DNA from: Synechococcus sp. CBW1002
GTDB lineage: Bacteria > Cyanobacteriota > Cyanobacteriia > PCC-6307 > Cyanobiaceae
DNA length: 64,000 bases
NCBI RefSeq assembly: GCF_015840915.1
Contig: NZ_CP060398.1
Span: 3,224,001 to 3,288,000, forward strand
Reading direction: 5' to 3'
Position numbers and translations under genes: made by a program. The notes beneath the pieces were generated by a model. The model saw only the letters and a list, made by a program, of their open reading frames with translations. It made no database searches and was not told where the DNA came from. Of this stretch, positions 52,131 to 62,788 are shown piece after piece; position 1 is the stretch's first letter; each line of letters opens with the position of its first letter.

Positions 52131-52898
52131 ATGCCGAATCCACCGCAGCCCTCCGCGGCCCTGGCCCCGTTGGAGCGCTGGCAGGGGGAAGCGCTGGTGG
52201 TGGGAGCCGGCGGCATCGGCATGGCCCTGCTGGAGGCCTTGCAACAGCGTGCTCCGGGGCTGCGGCTGCATGCTGCCGGTCGCCATCGGCCCGATCGCCT
52301 GCCGGAGGAGGTGGTCTGGCTGCCTCTGGACCTGAGCGATGACCTCAGCCTGGGCACTTTTGCCGCACGGATCCAAGCCACGGCGCCGACCCTGCGGCTG
52401 GTGATCAACACCGCTGGTCTGCTGCACGCCCCTGCTCTCCAACCGGAGAAGCGGCTCAGCCAGGTGAAGCGCCAGGCCCTGGAGCAGAGCTTCGCGGTGA
52501 ATGCCTTCGGGCCCATCCTGCTGGCGCAAGCCGTGGAGCCCTGCCTGCCGCGCCGCGAGCCCTGCCAGTTCGCCAGCCTGTCGGCCCGGGTGGGCAGCAT
52601 CGGCGACAACCGGCTCGGCGGCTGGTACGCCTACCGGGGCGCCAAGGCCGCCCAGAACCAGCTGCTGCGCACCCTGGCCCTGGAGTGGCAACGACGGCTG
52701 CCCCTGGCCTGCGTCAGCCTGCTGCACCCCGGCACCACGGCCACCGCCTTCTCAGCCCCCTTTCGCGGCTCGGTGCCAGCCGAGCAGTTGTTCACACCCC
52801 GGCGGGCCGCTGATCACCTCCTGGATGTGATCAGTGGCCTGGGGCCGGAGCAGAGCGGCAACTTCTGGGCATGGGACGGGGCGGCGATTCCCTGGTGA
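52131..52898 (+). CDS. Short-chain dehydrogenase/reductase
   Basis: The 255-residue protein has the cofactor motif ALVVGAGGIGMALLEALQQ, INTAGLLH in place of NNAG, Ser in ASLSARVGS and the catalytic YAYRGAKAAQNQLL (Y-x3-K). The C-terminal part (CVSLLHPGTTATAFSAPF) is as in C-factor-like SDRs. Substrate unknown. It is divergent from gpsA; ATG 52131 is preferred over 52106. Confidence 0.9.
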   Translation: MPNPPQPSAALAPLERWQGEALVVGAGGIGMALLEALQQRAPGLRLHAAGRHRPDRLPEEVVWLPLDLSDDLSLGTFAARIQATAPTLRLVINTAGLLHAPALQPEKRLSQVKRQALEQSFAVNAFGPILLAQAVEPCLPRREPCQFASLSARVGSIGDNRLGGWYAYRGAKAAQNQLLRTLALEWQRRLPLACVSLLHPGTTATAFSAPFRGSVPAEQLFTPRRAADHLLDVISGLGPEQSGNFWAWDGAAIPW

Positions 52899-52907
52899 GC
52901 AGGCGGC

Positions 52908-53306
52908 TCAGACGGCATGCTCGCGCAGCACCTCCAGCGGGATGATCTCAAGGGTGGAGCGTTCGCAGGCCGCCAGCCGCACGGGCGGCGCCATACCGTC
53001 GTCGTAGGCCTCCAGCCAGCGGGCTGCGCAGACGCACCAGGCATCTCCCGGCTTGAGGCCGGGAAACTGGAACTCCGGAACGGGCGTGGTGAGGTCGTTG
53101 CCCTGGGCACGGGCATAGGTGAGGAACGCCTCACTGACCACGCAACAGACGGTGTGGCGGCCCAGATCGGTGGGATCGGTGCGGCAGTAGCCGTCGCGAT
53201 GCCACCCGGTCAACGGGGCACAGCCGCACAGCTCCAGGGGTTGGTCGAGCACGTTGCGCGCCTCGGAGGCGGAAACCAGGGGCGAGTCAGGAACGGAGCT
53301 GGACAC
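52908..53306 (-). CDS. DUF2237-family protein
   Basis: The 132-residue protein has NVLDQPLELCGCAPLTGWHR, GYCRTDPTDLGRHTVCCVVS, EAFLTYARAQGNDLTTPVPE and GDAWCVCAARWLEA. These are the Cys-rich blocks of DUF2237 (function unknown, found in many bacteria). GTG 53306 is the first start in frame with similarity. A +1-frame extension to 53537 is shadow. Confidence 0.88.
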   Translation of the reverse strand: MSSSVPDSPLVSASEARNVLDQPLELCGCAPLTGWHRDGYCRTDPTDLGRHTVCCVVSEAFLTYARAQGNDLTTPVPEFQFPGLKPGDAWCVCAARWLEAYDDGMAPPVRLAACERSTLEIIPLEVLREHAV

Positions 53307-53423
53307 GGCCGTAGGGGGGGCGGTTGTGTCGCAGTCTGACGAAGGACTGGCACAAGCTTTCCCCAGGAGGTTGACGGGATCCGGGGGGTAGGCGTTAAAG
53401 GTCGTTGATTGCCACCCCCCTTC

Positions 53424-53654
53424 ATGAGCTGGGATTTCACCGAAGACGCGGCCTTCATGGCCCTGTGCGACGCCTACAAGGAGAGCGGTGAACCCTCCGC
53501 CATGGAGTTCCTGGCCCACGGCGAAGGAGCGTTTCACTTTCAGGAACTGACTCAGAACGCTGCCGGTGAGGGGGTTGATCTGAGTGACTCGACCGAGCTC
53601 GAGGAGTTCCAGCAGGAGGTGATCGACACGCTCGAGGCCATGTGTGCCGACTGA
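53424..53654 (+). CDS. Conserved-looking acidic hypothetical protein
   Basis: The 76-residue protein (MSWDFTEDAAFMALCDAYKE) is very acidic, with a helical tail (TELEEFQQEVIDTLEAMCAD). ATG 53424 is preferred over 53409. It looks like a small cyanobacterial protein of unknown role. Confidence 0.65.
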   Translation: MSWDFTEDAAFMALCDAYKESGEPSAMEFLAHGEGAFHFQELTQNAAGEGVDLSDSTELEEFQQEVIDTLEAMCAD

Positions 53655-53720
53655 GCTGACCCGATCGCGTCCCTGACCGCCAGGGCCAGGGATCCGAGGC
53701 TGGAGCCCCAGGAGCGGCGC

Positions 53721-53993
53721 TCAGGAATAGAAGAAGGCAATCTCCTTGTCCTTGAGGCCGTCCCAGCCGGCAGCCTTGAGACGGGCATCCAGAGAGGCCT
53801 GATCGAAGTGCTTGGAGCCGGTCTTGACGATGCGGTTTCGCATCGACTTCTTGACGCCGCTGCGGGAACGCTGGCTTTCGAGCTCCATCACCTCGTTGTA
53901 GAGCTCCACCATCTCGACGGGAATGGGGGTGCCATCGAGATCAAGCCCGGAGGCAATGGCGGCATCAACACCACCGGGTCCGGCAATGGCCAT
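53721..53993 (-). CDS. Small conserved-looking hypothetical protein
   Basis: The 90-residue protein contains DGTPIPVEMVELYNEVMELE, RSRSGVKKSMRNRIVKTGSK and a KDKEIAFFYS end. The basic centre could bind nucleic acid. It lies downstream of metH with an 80-bp gap on the same strand. Confidence 0.65.
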   Translation of the reverse strand: MAIAGPGGVDAAIASGLDLDGTPIPVEMVELYNEVMELESQRSRSGVKKSMRNRIVKTGSKHFDQASLDARLKAAGWDGLKDKEIAFFYS

Positions 53994-54070
53994 GGATCGC
54001 AAACAGAGAGGCGGCAAAAGCCTGCCATGACCCTGGGGCAGCAGGCACGGCCAAGGGCAGACGGCCGAGA

Positions 54071-57000
54071 TCAGGCGCTGAAGTAGCGGGCCTTGCTGTG
54101 CAGTGCCACCAGGGCTGTGGTGCTCTGCTCAGGATCCAGCTGATCACTCTCATCCATGGACAGACCAATGCGCTCGGCACCGAGCCATGCCAGCTGGGGA
54201 CGGGAATCGGCCACATTGGGACAGGCCGGATAGCCGAAGGAATAGCGGCTGCCTCGGTAGCGCTGCGCCAGCACATCCCGAAGGGCCGCGGGTTCCTCGG
54301 CGGCGAAGCCGAGCTCCTTTCGGATGCGGGCATGGACCCACTCCGCCAGGGCCTCGGCCATCTGCACGGCAAGGCCATGGAAATAGAGGTAATCCGTGTA
54401 TTGATCCGCTTGGAACAGCTGCTGCGCAAACGTGGTGGCCCCCTCCCCCATGGTCACCGCCTGCATCGGCATCATGTCGGCAGGCCTGGGCTCTCCATCG
54501 GCACCGATCACCAGATCGCGGTAGAAATCGGCGATGCAGTAGCGGTTGCCAGCCCGCTGACGCGGCAGTTCAAAACGGCCCAGTTCGCGGCCCGCCTGGC
54601 TGGGGCTATCCGATTCAGCCAGACCCGTGGGATCAAAGATCACCACGGCATTGCCGCTGCGGCCGCAGGGGAAATAGCCATACGCCACCCGCGGGGTCAG
54701 CAGGCTTTCGTTGATGCACCGTTGCTTCCAGTGCTGCAGCACGGGCTCAGCCTTCTCGACCAGCATGGCTTCGTAGTCGGCACGTGATTGCTGCTGGGTT
54801 TTGCGCAATTGCCACTGGCCAGCGAACAGGGCCTGACGATCGAGGTAGGCAAACACCTCCTCTAGATCGATGTCGTTTTCGTTGAGGACTCTGCTGCCCC
54901 AGAACGGTGGGGTCAGGGCCGGCTCCTCGGGCACCATCTCAGAACGATGGTCGTTGGGGCCAGGGGAGATGGAGCCGGCAGGCTGAACAGCACCGGAGTG
55001 AAGCTGGGACGCAATGTCCGCAGATGTCTCAGACGAAGATGTCTGACTTGAAGACGTTTCAGCGGGAGTGGTGGCACCATCCTCAGGGCCCGCATTACCA
55101 TCGGCACTGGCCAGACCAAGCCCTTCGGGAACGCCCGCCAGGAAACCCTTCTGATCATCCCAGGTGCCGGCTGATTTCGCATCCATCAAGGCATCCATGA
55201 AGCGCAGATCGGCAAACGCATCGCGGCCATAGACCACCAGGCCGCGATAGGCGGCGCGGCAGTCACCGTTGACGAAGCGCGGCGTCAGTGCAGCACCACC
55301 GAGAATCACGGGCACACCGATGCCGGCCTGATTGAAGGCCTCAAGGTTGTCCTTCATGAAGGCCGTGGATTTGACCAGCAGACCACTCATGGCAATGCAA
55401 TCGGCATTGTGTTTCTGCTGGGCCTCAATGATGGCATCACAACTCTGTTTGATGCCGAGATTGATCACCTCATAGCCATTGTTGGTAAGAATGATATCCA
55501 CCAGATTCTTGCCGATATCGTGGACGTCGCCCTTCACGGTGGCAATCAGAAACTTGCCCTTGCCGCTGCTCTCCCCCTCCTGCTTCTCCATGTGGGGCTC
55601 GAGATAGGCCACCGCCGACTTCATGGTTTCAGCACTCTGCAGCACAAAGGGCAACTGCATCTGGCCGGAACCGAACAGTTCGCCCACCACCTTCATGCCA
55701 TCCAGCAGGAAAGTGTTGATGATCTGCAGCGGCGGATAACTGGCCAGGGCTTCATCGAGGCTTGGCTCCAGGCCGATCCGTTCCCCATCAATGATGTGCT
55801 GTTTCAGCCGCTCTTCCACAGGAAGATCGGTCAGCGATGGCCCCGAAGCCCGCGCCTCACGGGCGCTCACCCCTTCGAACAGGGTGGTCAACACCGTGAG
55901 CGGGTCGTAGTTGCAGACCGCTCCAGCTTTTGCCGCCTCCGTCGCCGAGATGCCAGCTTCGCTGGCATTCACAAAGCGACGGCGATCGTGAATCAGATCG
56001 CGGCAGACCTGCTGGTGCTCCTCACTGATCTTCACCAGCGGCAGAATCTTGGCCGGGCTGACTATCGCGGCATCCATGCCGGCCGCGCAGCAGTCGTGCA
56101 AGAACACGGAGTTCAACACGATACGGGCAGCTGGTGACAGTCCAAAACTCACATTGCTGACGCCCAGCACCACGTGCACGCCCGGCAACTGCGTGCGGAT
56201 CCGGCGGATCGATTCGATCGTGGCGGCAGCATTGAGCCGATCCTCCTCGATGCCGGTGGAGATCGGCAGGGCCAGGGGGTCGTAAAAGAGTTCATGGGCA
56301 GGGATGCCGAACTCCAGGGCATCGCGGTAAGCGCGTTGTGCAATGGCGAACTTGCGCTCCGCCGTGCGTGCCATGCCCTCTTCATCGATGGTGCCGACCA
56401 CCACACCAGCGCCGTAGGCCTTGGCCAGCTCCAGCACCTTGAAGAAACGCTCGTCGCCGTCTTCGTAGTTGGTCGAGTTGAGGATGCACTTGCCACCGGC
56501 CACCTTGAGGCCGGCCTCCATCTTCTGCCACTCGGTGGAATCGAGCATCAACGGCAGATTGACATTGGTCACCAACCGGCTCACCAGCTGGTGCATGTCG
56601 CGTTCACCATCGCGGCCCACGTAATCGACGTTGACGTCAAGCACGTGGGCGTTCTCCTTCACCTGGTTGCGGGCCACGGCCACCAGACCGTCCCAGTCTT
56701 CCGCCGCCAACAGTTCGCGCACCTTTTTGCTGCCACTGGCATTGAGCCGCTCGCCGATGATCAGGAAGGAGTTGTCCTGGTGATACGGCGTGGTGCCATA
56801 GATCGAGGCAGCAGCGGGCTCGTAGCGCAACAACGGCCGCGGGCCGCTGTGGGTGGCATCGCCATCGGCAGCCTGGAGTGCATCGGAGCGACGCACCTCG
56901 CGGGGGGCTGGGCTGAGCTCGGCCGCCAGCTCCACCAGGGCGCCGATGTGGGCGGGGGTGGTGCCACAGCAGCCTCCGATCACCTGGACGCCGAGATCTT

Positions 57001-57910
57001 CGACGAAGTGCAGCAGCTGCAGCTTCATCTCCAGCGGCGTCAGCCGGTAATGGGCCACCCCGCCGATGTTCTCGGGCAGGCCGGCATTGGGGATGCAGCT
57101 CACCACAAAGGGACTGTTGGCGCTGAGGTAGCGGATGTGCTCCTTCATCTGCTCCGGGCCAGTGGCGCAGTTGAGGCCGAGCACATCAATCGAAAAGGGC
57201 TCCAGGATCGCCACCACGGCGGCTATGTCCGAACCCACCAGCATCGTGCCGGTGGTCTCCATGGTCACGCTGACCATCAGAGGCCTTCGCTCACCTGTGG
57301 CCTTGAATGCCGCCTCCAGGCCCTGCAAGGCCGCCTTGATCTGGAGAACGTCCTGGCAGGTCTCGACGATGAACAGATCCACATCTCCCGCCAGAAGGCC
57401 CTCGGCCTGCTCCTGGAAGGAGGCCCGCATCGTCTCGAAGGCAACGTGGCCCAGGGTGGGCAACTTGGTGGTGGGACCCATCGAACCCGCCACGAAGCGC
57501 GGTTTGTCGGGGGTGCTGTAGGCATCGGCCATCTCACGGGCCAACGCGGCGGCCCGTTTGTTCAGGGCGAAGGCCTGATCGGCGATGTCGTATTCAGCCA
57601 ACACCAGGGACGTGGCACCGAAGGTGTCGGTCTCGATCACATCGGCGCCAACTTCAAGGAACTGGCGGTGCACCGCCTGCACGGCATCGGGCCTGGACAT
57701 CACCAGAACCTCGTTGCAACCCTCCAGGGCAGCCCCACCGAAATCCTCGGCCGTCAGATTCATCTGCTGCAGCGAGGTGCCGGTGGCGCCGTCGAACACC
57801 AACACCGGACGATGGGGGCCATGAAGGCGCTCCAGAAATCCAGTGCGCTGCTGACGGGGCCCTGCGTTGGCAGAACCTTCGGTCGGAGAGGAGGGGGCAG
57901 TGATGACCAT
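54071..57910 (-). CDS. metH: Cobalamin-dependent methionine synthase
   Basis: The 1279-residue protein has all four modules. The homocysteine-binding domain has zinc cysteines in LGLNCATG (about 250) and [12 protein letters not shown] (about 315). The folate-binding domain has [11 protein letters not shown]. The B12 cap/binding domain has [20 protein letters not shown] (D-x-H-x2-G) and ISGLLVKS-like wording. The reactivation domain has [15 protein letters not shown] Ser/Thr-rich linker lies between the B12 and reactivation domains (about residues 950-1000). It requires a corrinoid; CobU and CobN are in this window. Confidence 0.96.
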   Translation of the reverse strand: MVITAPSSPTEGSANAGPRQQRTGFLERLHGPHRPVLVFDGATGTSLQQMNLTAEDFGGAALEGCNEVLVMSRPDAVQAVHRQFLEVGADVIETDTFGATSLVLAEYDIADQAFALNKRAAALAREMADAYSTPDKPRFVAGSMGPTTKLPTLGHVAFETMRASFQEQAEGLLAGDVDLFIVETCQDVLQIKAALQGLEAAFKATGERRPLMVSVTMETTGTMLVGSDIAAVVAILEPFSIDVLGLNCATGPEQMKEHIRYLSANSPFVVSCIPNAGLPENIGGVAHYRLTPLEMKLQLLHFVEDLGVQVIGGCCGTTPAHIGALVELAAELSPAPREVRRSDALQAADGDATHSGPRPLLRYEPAAASIYGTTPYHQDNSFLIIGERLNASGSKKVRELLAAEDWDGLVAVARNQVKENAHVLDVNVDYVGRDGERDMHQLVSRLVTNVNLPLMLDSTEWQKMEAGLKVAGGKCILNSTNYEDGDERFFKVLELAKAYGAGVVVGTIDEEGMARTAERKFAIAQRAYRDALEFGIPAHELFYDPLALPISTGIEEDRLNAAATIESIRRIRTQLPGVHVVLGVSNVSFGLSPAARIVLNSVFLHDCCAAGMDAAIVSPAKILPLVKISEEHQQVCRDLIHDRRRFVNASEAGISATEAAKAGAVCNYDPLTVLTTLFEGVSAREARASGPSLTDLPVEERLKQHIIDGERIGLEPSLDEALASYPPLQIINTFLLDGMKVVGELFGSGQMQLPFVLQSAETMKSAVAYLEPHMEKQEGESSGKGKFLIATVKGDVHDIGKNLVDIILTNNGYEVINLGIKQSCDAIIEAQQKHNADCIAMSGLLVKSTAFMKDNLEAFNQAGIGVPVILGGAALTPRFVNGDCRAAYRGLVVYGRDAFADLRFMDALMDAKSAGTWDDQKGFLAGVPEGLGLASADGNAGPEDGATTPAETSSSQTSSSETSADIASQLHSGAVQPAGSISPGPNDHRSEMVPEEPALTPPFWGSRVLNENDIDLEEVFAYLDRQALFAGQWQLRKTQQQSRADYEAMLVEKAEPVLQHWKQRCINESLLTPRVAYGYFPCGRSGNAVVIFDPTGLAESDSPSQAGRELGRFELPRQRAGNRYCIADFYRDLVIGADGEPRPADMMPMQAVTMGEGATTFAQQLFQADQYTDYLYFHGLAVQMAEALAEWVHARIRKELGFAAEEPAALRDVLAQRYRGSRYSFGYPACPNVADSRPQLAWLGAERIGLSMDESDQLDPEQSTTALVALHSKARYFSA

Positions 57911-57929
57911 CTGCGGGTGTTCCTGTCGC

Positions 57930-58847
57930 TCAGGCCTCGAGGCGAATGCGCGTCACCCAATGGTCATAGGCGGGATCCCGGCCCTCCGTGATCAGGGTGA
58001 GGCGTTCGCGCAGCCGTTCCATGATCGGTCTCTGCGCGGGAAGGTCGGTGGTTTCAACCCGCCGAACCGGTGTGACCCGCGCTGCGGTTCCACTGAGAAA
58101 CACCTCATCGGCCACAAAGAGCTCGGTCTTGTCGACCGGTCGCTCCAGGGTGGGGATGCCCATGTCGCGGGCCAGTTCCAGCACACTGGCCCGGGTGATG
58201 CCCTCGAGGATGTCCTGATCCACGCCGGGTGTGATCAGCACACCATCGCGCACGATGAAGAGATTCATACCGCTGGCTTCGCTCATCTTGCCGCGGCTGT
58301 TGAGCAGCAGAGCTTCATCAAAGCCACTGCGCACTGCCTCTGTTTTCGCCAGGGAACTGGTGATGTAGGCGCCGGAGATCTTGCCGCGCAGCGGCAGGGA
58401 GCGATCTTCCTGGCGGGTCCAGGAGCTGATGCGGCAGCTCACCCCTTCGGGAGACAGATAGTCGCCCAGCTCAATGCCGTAGATCAGAAAGTCGGTCTGG
58501 ATGTCGTGCAGGCGCGGGGCGATGCCCAGATCGCTGGTGTAGACGAATGGCCGCAGATAAACCGGACAGGTGGGTTTGTTCGCCTGCAGAAACGCGTGGA
58601 TGGCTGCGTGGATCGTTTCCTCGCTCAGTTCCGTGAGCAGCAGCCGCGCGCTCTGACTGAGGCGGCGCGCATGGCGATCGGCACGAAACAGCAGAATCTC
58701 ACTGGAATCGCTTGGATTGGGTATCGCCCGCATCCCCCCGAACGCGCCGGTGCCGTAATGAAGCGCGTGGGTGGCCACCGACAGGGTCGCCTCTGCAAAT
58801 GGCACGCACTGACCGCCGAACCAGGCATAGGGGAGGAACTGATGCAT
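57930..58847 (-). CDS. ilvE: Branched-chain amino acid aminotransferase
   Basis: The 305-residue class IV PLP enzyme has [33 protein letters not shown], the PLP Lys in [20 protein letters not shown], and [13 protein letters not shown] followed by [16 protein letters not shown]. It makes Val, Leu and Ile. The metH gene starts 20 bp further on in the same direction, so the two may be cotranscribed. Confidence 0.95.
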   Translation of the reverse strand: MHQFLPYAWFGGQCVPFAEATLSVATHALHYGTGAFGGMRAIPNPSDSSEILLFRADRHARRLSQSARLLLTELSEETIHAAIHAFLQANKPTCPVYLRPFVYTSDLGIAPRLHDIQTDFLIYGIELGDYLSPEGVSCRISSWTRQEDRSLPLRGKISGAYITSSLAKTEAVRSGFDEALLLNSRGKMSEASGMNLFIVRDGVLITPGVDQDILEGITRASVLELARDMGIPTLERPVDKTELFVADEVFLSGTAARVTPVRRVETTDLPAQRPIMERLRERLTLITEGRDPAYDHWVTRIRLEA

Positions 58848-58920
58848 CGGACCGGCGTTTCTGGAGCGATCTTCTCACTGCCAGGCCCCGGCCGTGCCCG
58901 CAAGCACCCAGGATGAGGCC

Positions 58921-61900
58921 ATGCATCGATTGGCCACGGTTCCAGGTTCAGCCGAGGAAGCGGCGCAGGGAGCGTTCGTTGAGCAGCCAGCGGCGCCGGT
59001 GCTGCTGCTCACCAGTGCCGACACCGACATCGTGGCGCTGGAAGCCCTGCTGGTGGCTGAGCCGGATCTGCTCGGCAGTGACCTTCGCGCCCTCAACCTG
59101 GCGGCGCTGGTCCATCCGGCCGTGATCGATCACTACGTCGCCAGCACGGTGGCAGCAGCCCGGTTGGTGGTGGTGCGCCTGCTGGGGGGGAAGGGTCACT
59201 GGAGTTACGGCCTGGAGCGCCTGCAGGACTGGTGGCAGCAGGATCCAGTCAGGCGAACGCTGGTGGTGCTGGCCGGCACCGCCGACGAAGACCGTGCCCT
59301 GGCGAACCTGGGCAGCGTCCCACCAGCTCTGGCCATCGGCCTGGCCGGCTGCCTGCGGGAGGGCGGGGCGGAGAACCTGCGTCGGATGCTGCGCAGCCTG
59401 CGCTGTCTCCTGGAGGGGCGGGAAGTGGTCCCGCCGCAGCCCAGCCCGCTGGCCGATCCCCTGCCCCACGACTGGCAGAACGATCCGGGCCCGCGGGTGG
59501 GGCTGCTGCTTTACCGGGCCCTGCACCAGGCCGGCGATCTGGCCCTGGTGGAGGACTGTCTCAAGGCCTTGCGGGGGCAGGGGCTCTGTCCCCGGGCCCT
59601 GTGGGTCAGCGGACTGCGGGATGCGGTCGTGCAACGGGGCGTGGCCGACCTCCTGAGCCGCGAACAGGTGCAGGCGGTGCTCTGTGCCACCGCCTTTGCC
59701 TCGGTAAGCGTCTCGGAGGCAGGGCTGGGGGCGCCGCTGTGGGAGGCCCTGAACGTGCCGGTGCTGCAGCTGCTCACCAGCGGCCAGCCGCGCGCCACCT
59801 GGCAGGCCAGCAGCATTGGCCTCGGGCCGGTGGATCTGTCGCTGCAGGTGGCGTTGCCGGAACTGGATGGCCGGCTCACCACCCGCATCGGCGCCTTCAA
59901 GGAAACCGAGCAAGCCAGTGAACGGTTATCCGTGGCCTTGACGCGTTACCGGCCCGACCCGGAGCGGTTGGCTTGGATCGCCCAGCTCACGGCCCACTGG
60001 ATCCGGCTGCGGACGACCGCGGCCGCGGAGCGGCGCGTGGCACTCGTGCTGGCCAATTACCCCACGCGCAACAGTCGCCTGGCCAACGGTGTCGGGCTGG
60101 ACACGCCAGCCAGCGCCGCCCTGATGCTGCAGTGGCTGGCGCAGGCCGGCTACGACCTGGCGGATCCCGACCAGGACCTTGCCCTTGGTGCTACCCGTCA
60201 CGAGCCGGCACTGCCCGCCGATGGCGACGCCCTGATCCAGCGCCTGCTGGCGGGCCGCAGCAACGACCCCGAGAGCGGTCACCGGCCGGCCCTGGACCAT
60301 CTTCCCCTGGAGTGCTACGTGCAGTGGTACGCATCCCTGCCGCCGGCAGGCCGGGAGCGGCTGGAAGCCGTCTGGGGTCCGCCGGAGCGGGATGGCGGCC
60401 TGGAGGCGGCCGGCTTTCCGATCCGTGGATTGCGCTTCGGGCGGGTGGTGCTGCTGATCCAGCCGGAACGGGGCTATGACCGCGATCCCAGCCTCAGCTA
60501 TCACAGCCCCGATCTGCCGCCCACCCATGCCTACCTGGCCCAGTACCTGTGGCTGCGGCAGAGCTTCGCAGCCCAGGTGGTGGTGCATGTGGGCAAGCAC
60601 GGCAATCTCGAATGGCTGCCCGGCAAGGGCCTGGGCCTCTCGTCCGACTGCTATCCGGAATGGGCCCTGGGGCCGATGCCGCACCTCTATCCCTTCATCG
60701 TCAATGACCCGGGCGAGGGGTCGCAAGCCAAGCGCCGGGCCCAGGCGGTGATCCTCGATCACCTCACCCCACCGCTGGGGCGGGCCGGGCTCCATGGCGA
60801 CCTGCAGGAACTGGAGGCACTGCTCGACGAATACTGGGAGGCCTGCCAACTGGGCAGCGAACGCGCCATCTCCCTGCGCAGGCGGCTGGCCGAACGTCTG
60901 GAGGGACTGGAATTTCCCCTGGAGCCCGGCAGTTGCCAGGAAGAGGAAGAATCGACTGCGATCCGGACCCTGGAGGAGCGCCTTGAGGCAGCCGATGGCT
61001 ATCTCTGCGAGCTGAAGGAGGCTCAGATCCGCCTGGGGCTGCACACCTACGGCACCCTGCCGTCGGCCGGCAAATTGACCGAACTGCTGCTTTGCCTGGC
61101 CCGCGCACCGCAGGACCGCCAACCGGGTTTCACGCAGGCGCTGGCCCGGGACCTCAACCTCGACCTCGACCCCTGGAGCGATCCGGAGGAGGCGCGCCTG
61201 AGCGAGCTCGACCGGCAACGTCTGCAGGCGCTGCAGGCTCAGCAGTGCTCGGTACCCCTGCGCCACGTGGGCGATGGTGTGGTGTTGCTGGAGCAGGCCG
61301 CTCTGGCGCTGCTCCAACCGCTGCTGAAGGACCCTGAAGACAGCGATTCCGGGGTCACAGCTGCAGCCCAGCCGCCGGTGTGGGGCGCCAGCACGGCAGC
61401 CGCCCTGGACAGGGTCCAGACCGTTCTGCTGCCACGGCTGCTGGCCTGTGGCGATGCCGAACAGCAGGCCTTTCTGCGGGGACTGGCCGGCGAGCGCATC
61501 GCCGCCGGGCCTTCCGGTGCCCCCACCCGCGGCCGCCCCGATCTCTTGCCCACGGGCCGCAACTTCTATTCGGTCGATCTGCGGGGCCTGCCCACCGAAG
61601 CGGCCTGGGATCTGGGACGCCGCAGTGCCGCCCTGCTGCTGGAGTTGCACCTCCAGGAGCAGGGCGACGACCTGCGCTGCCTGGCCCTGTCGGTGTGGGG
61701 CACAGCCACGATGCGCAACGGTGGCGAAGACATCGCCCAGGCCCTGGCCCTGCTGGGGGTGCAACCGGTCTGGGACGGACCCACCCGGCGGATGGTGGAT
61801 CTCGAGCTGATTCCCCTGCGCGTGCTGCAGCGGCCACGGGTGGACGTGACCCTGCGGATCTCGGGGCTGTTCCGCGACGCCTTTCCCCAGCTGGTGGGCT

Positions 61901-62760
61901 GGATCAACCGGGCCACGGCCATGGTGGCGGCGCTGGATGAACCCGAGGAGTCCAATCCCCTGGCGGCGGCGGCCCGCCGCGAGGGCCACAGCGGCCGTGT
62001 CTATGGATCGGCGCCAGGGGCCTACGGCGCCGGTCTGCAGGGCCTGATCGACAGCGGCCACTGGGAGGAGCGCCGCGATCTGGGGGAGGCCTTCCTCAAC
62101 TGGAGTCAGTGGCGGTATGACGGGGACGCCGGTCTGGGCAGCTCAGCCGGCTCGACGGCTCTGGCCCCCGGGGCGATTGACGCCCGCATCGATCGCAGCG
62201 GTCTGGAGCGGCGGCTGCGCCACGTTGAGGTGGTGTTGCACAACCAGGACAACCGCGAGCACGACCTGCTCGACTCGGATGATTACTACCAGTTCCAGGG
62301 AGGCCTCAGCGCCGCCGCTGAAGCGCTCAGTGGCTCAGCTCCGGCCCTGTGGTTCGGCGATCATTCCCGTAGCCAGCGGCCGCGCCTGCATCGGCTGGAA
62401 CGGGAATTCGACAAGGTGCTGCGCAGCCGCGTACTCAACCCCCGCTGGATCGATGCCATGCGCGAGCACGGCTACAAGGGAGGATTCGAGATGGCGGCCA
62501 GTCTGGATTACCTGTTCGCCTACGACGCCAGCACCGGCCGGGTACCGGACTGGAGCTATGGAGCTCTCTGTGACCGCTGGCTGGGGGATGCAGCCGTGCG
62601 CCAGTTCCTGCAGGGCGCCAACCCCTGGGCCCTGCGAGATATGGCCGAACGACTGCTGGAGGCCCACCACCGCGGACTCTGGGAGAGCGCGAACCAGAAC
62701 CAGCTGGACCAGCTACGCCAGCTGGTTCTGGACAGTGAGGCCATGATCGAAGCCCGTTAG
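58921..62760 (+). CDS. cobN: Cobaltochelatase subunit CobN
   Basis: The protein has about 1279 residues with the CobN/Mg-chelatase H-subunit pattern: VVRLLGGKGHWSYGLERL, RVALVLANYPTRNSR, VVVHVGKHGNLEWLPGKGLG, PFIVNDPGEGSQAKRRAQAV, TGRNFYSVDLRG, AYGAGLQGLIDSG and a C-terminal DYLFAYDASTGRVPDWSYG. CobN inserts cobalt into hydrogenobyrinate a,c-diamide. ATG 58921 follows AGGATGAGG; a GTG at 58894 is also open. Partners CobS/CobT are not in the window. Confidence 0.93.
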   Translation: MHRLATVPGSAEEAAQGAFVEQPAAPVLLLTSADTDIVALEALLVAEPDLLGSDLRALNLAALVHPAVIDHYVASTVAAARLVVVRLLGGKGHWSYGLERLQDWWQQDPVRRTLVVLAGTADEDRALANLGSVPPALAIGLAGCLREGGAENLRRMLRSLRCLLEGREVVPPQPSPLADPLPHDWQNDPGPRVGLLLYRALHQAGDLALVEDCLKALRGQGLCPRALWVSGLRDAVVQRGVADLLSREQVQAVLCATAFASVSVSEAGLGAPLWEALNVPVLQLLTSGQPRATWQASSIGLGPVDLSLQVALPELDGRLTTRIGAFKETEQASERLSVALTRYRPDPERLAWIAQLTAHWIRLRTTAAAERRVALVLANYPTRNSRLANGVGLDTPASAALMLQWLAQAGYDLADPDQDLALGATRHEPALPADGDALIQRLLAGRSNDPESGHRPALDHLPLECYVQWYASLPPAGRERLEAVWGPPERDGGLEAAGFPIRGLRFGRVVLLIQPERGYDRDPSLSYHSPDLPPTHAYLAQYLWLRQSFAAQVVVHVGKHGNLEWLPGKGLGLSSDCYPEWALGPMPHLYPFIVNDPGEGSQAKRRAQAVILDHLTPPLGRAGLHGDLQELEALLDEYWEACQLGSERAISLRRRLAERLEGLEFPLEPGSCQEEEESTAIRTLEERLEAADGYLCELKEAQIRLGLHTYGTLPSAGKLTELLLCLARAPQDRQPGFTQALARDLNLDLDPWSDPEEARLSELDRQRLQALQAQQCSVPLRHVGDGVVLLEQAALALLQPLLKDPEDSDSGVTAAAQPPVWGASTAAALDRVQTVLLPRLLACGDAEQQAFLRGLAGERIAAGPSGAPTRGRPDLLPTGRNFYSVDLRGLPTEAAWDLGRRSAALLLELHLQEQGDDLRCLALSVWGTATMRNGGEDIAQALALLGVQPVWDGPTRRMVDLELIPLRVLQRPRVDVTLRISGLFRDAFPQLVGWINRATAMVAALDEPEESNPLAAAARREGHSGRVYGSAPGAYGAGLQGLIDSGHWEERRDLGEAFLNWSQWRYDGDAGLGSSAGSTALAPGAIDARIDRSGLERRLRHVEVVLHNQDNREHDLLDSDDYYQFQGGLSAAAEALSGSAPALWFGDHSRSQRPRLHRLEREFDKVLRSRVLNPRWIDAMREHGYKGGFEMAASLDYLFAYDASTGRVPDWSYGALCDRWLGDAAVRQFLQGANPWALRDMAERLLEAHHRGLWESANQNQLDQLRQLVLDSEAMIEAR

Positions 62761-62788
62761 GGCCTGATCAAGCGCCCCAGCCTGCCGC

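Noticed and set aside
59926-62061. 711-codon minus-strand frame over cobN
   Set aside because: Antisense shadow; cobN motifs are in the plus frame.
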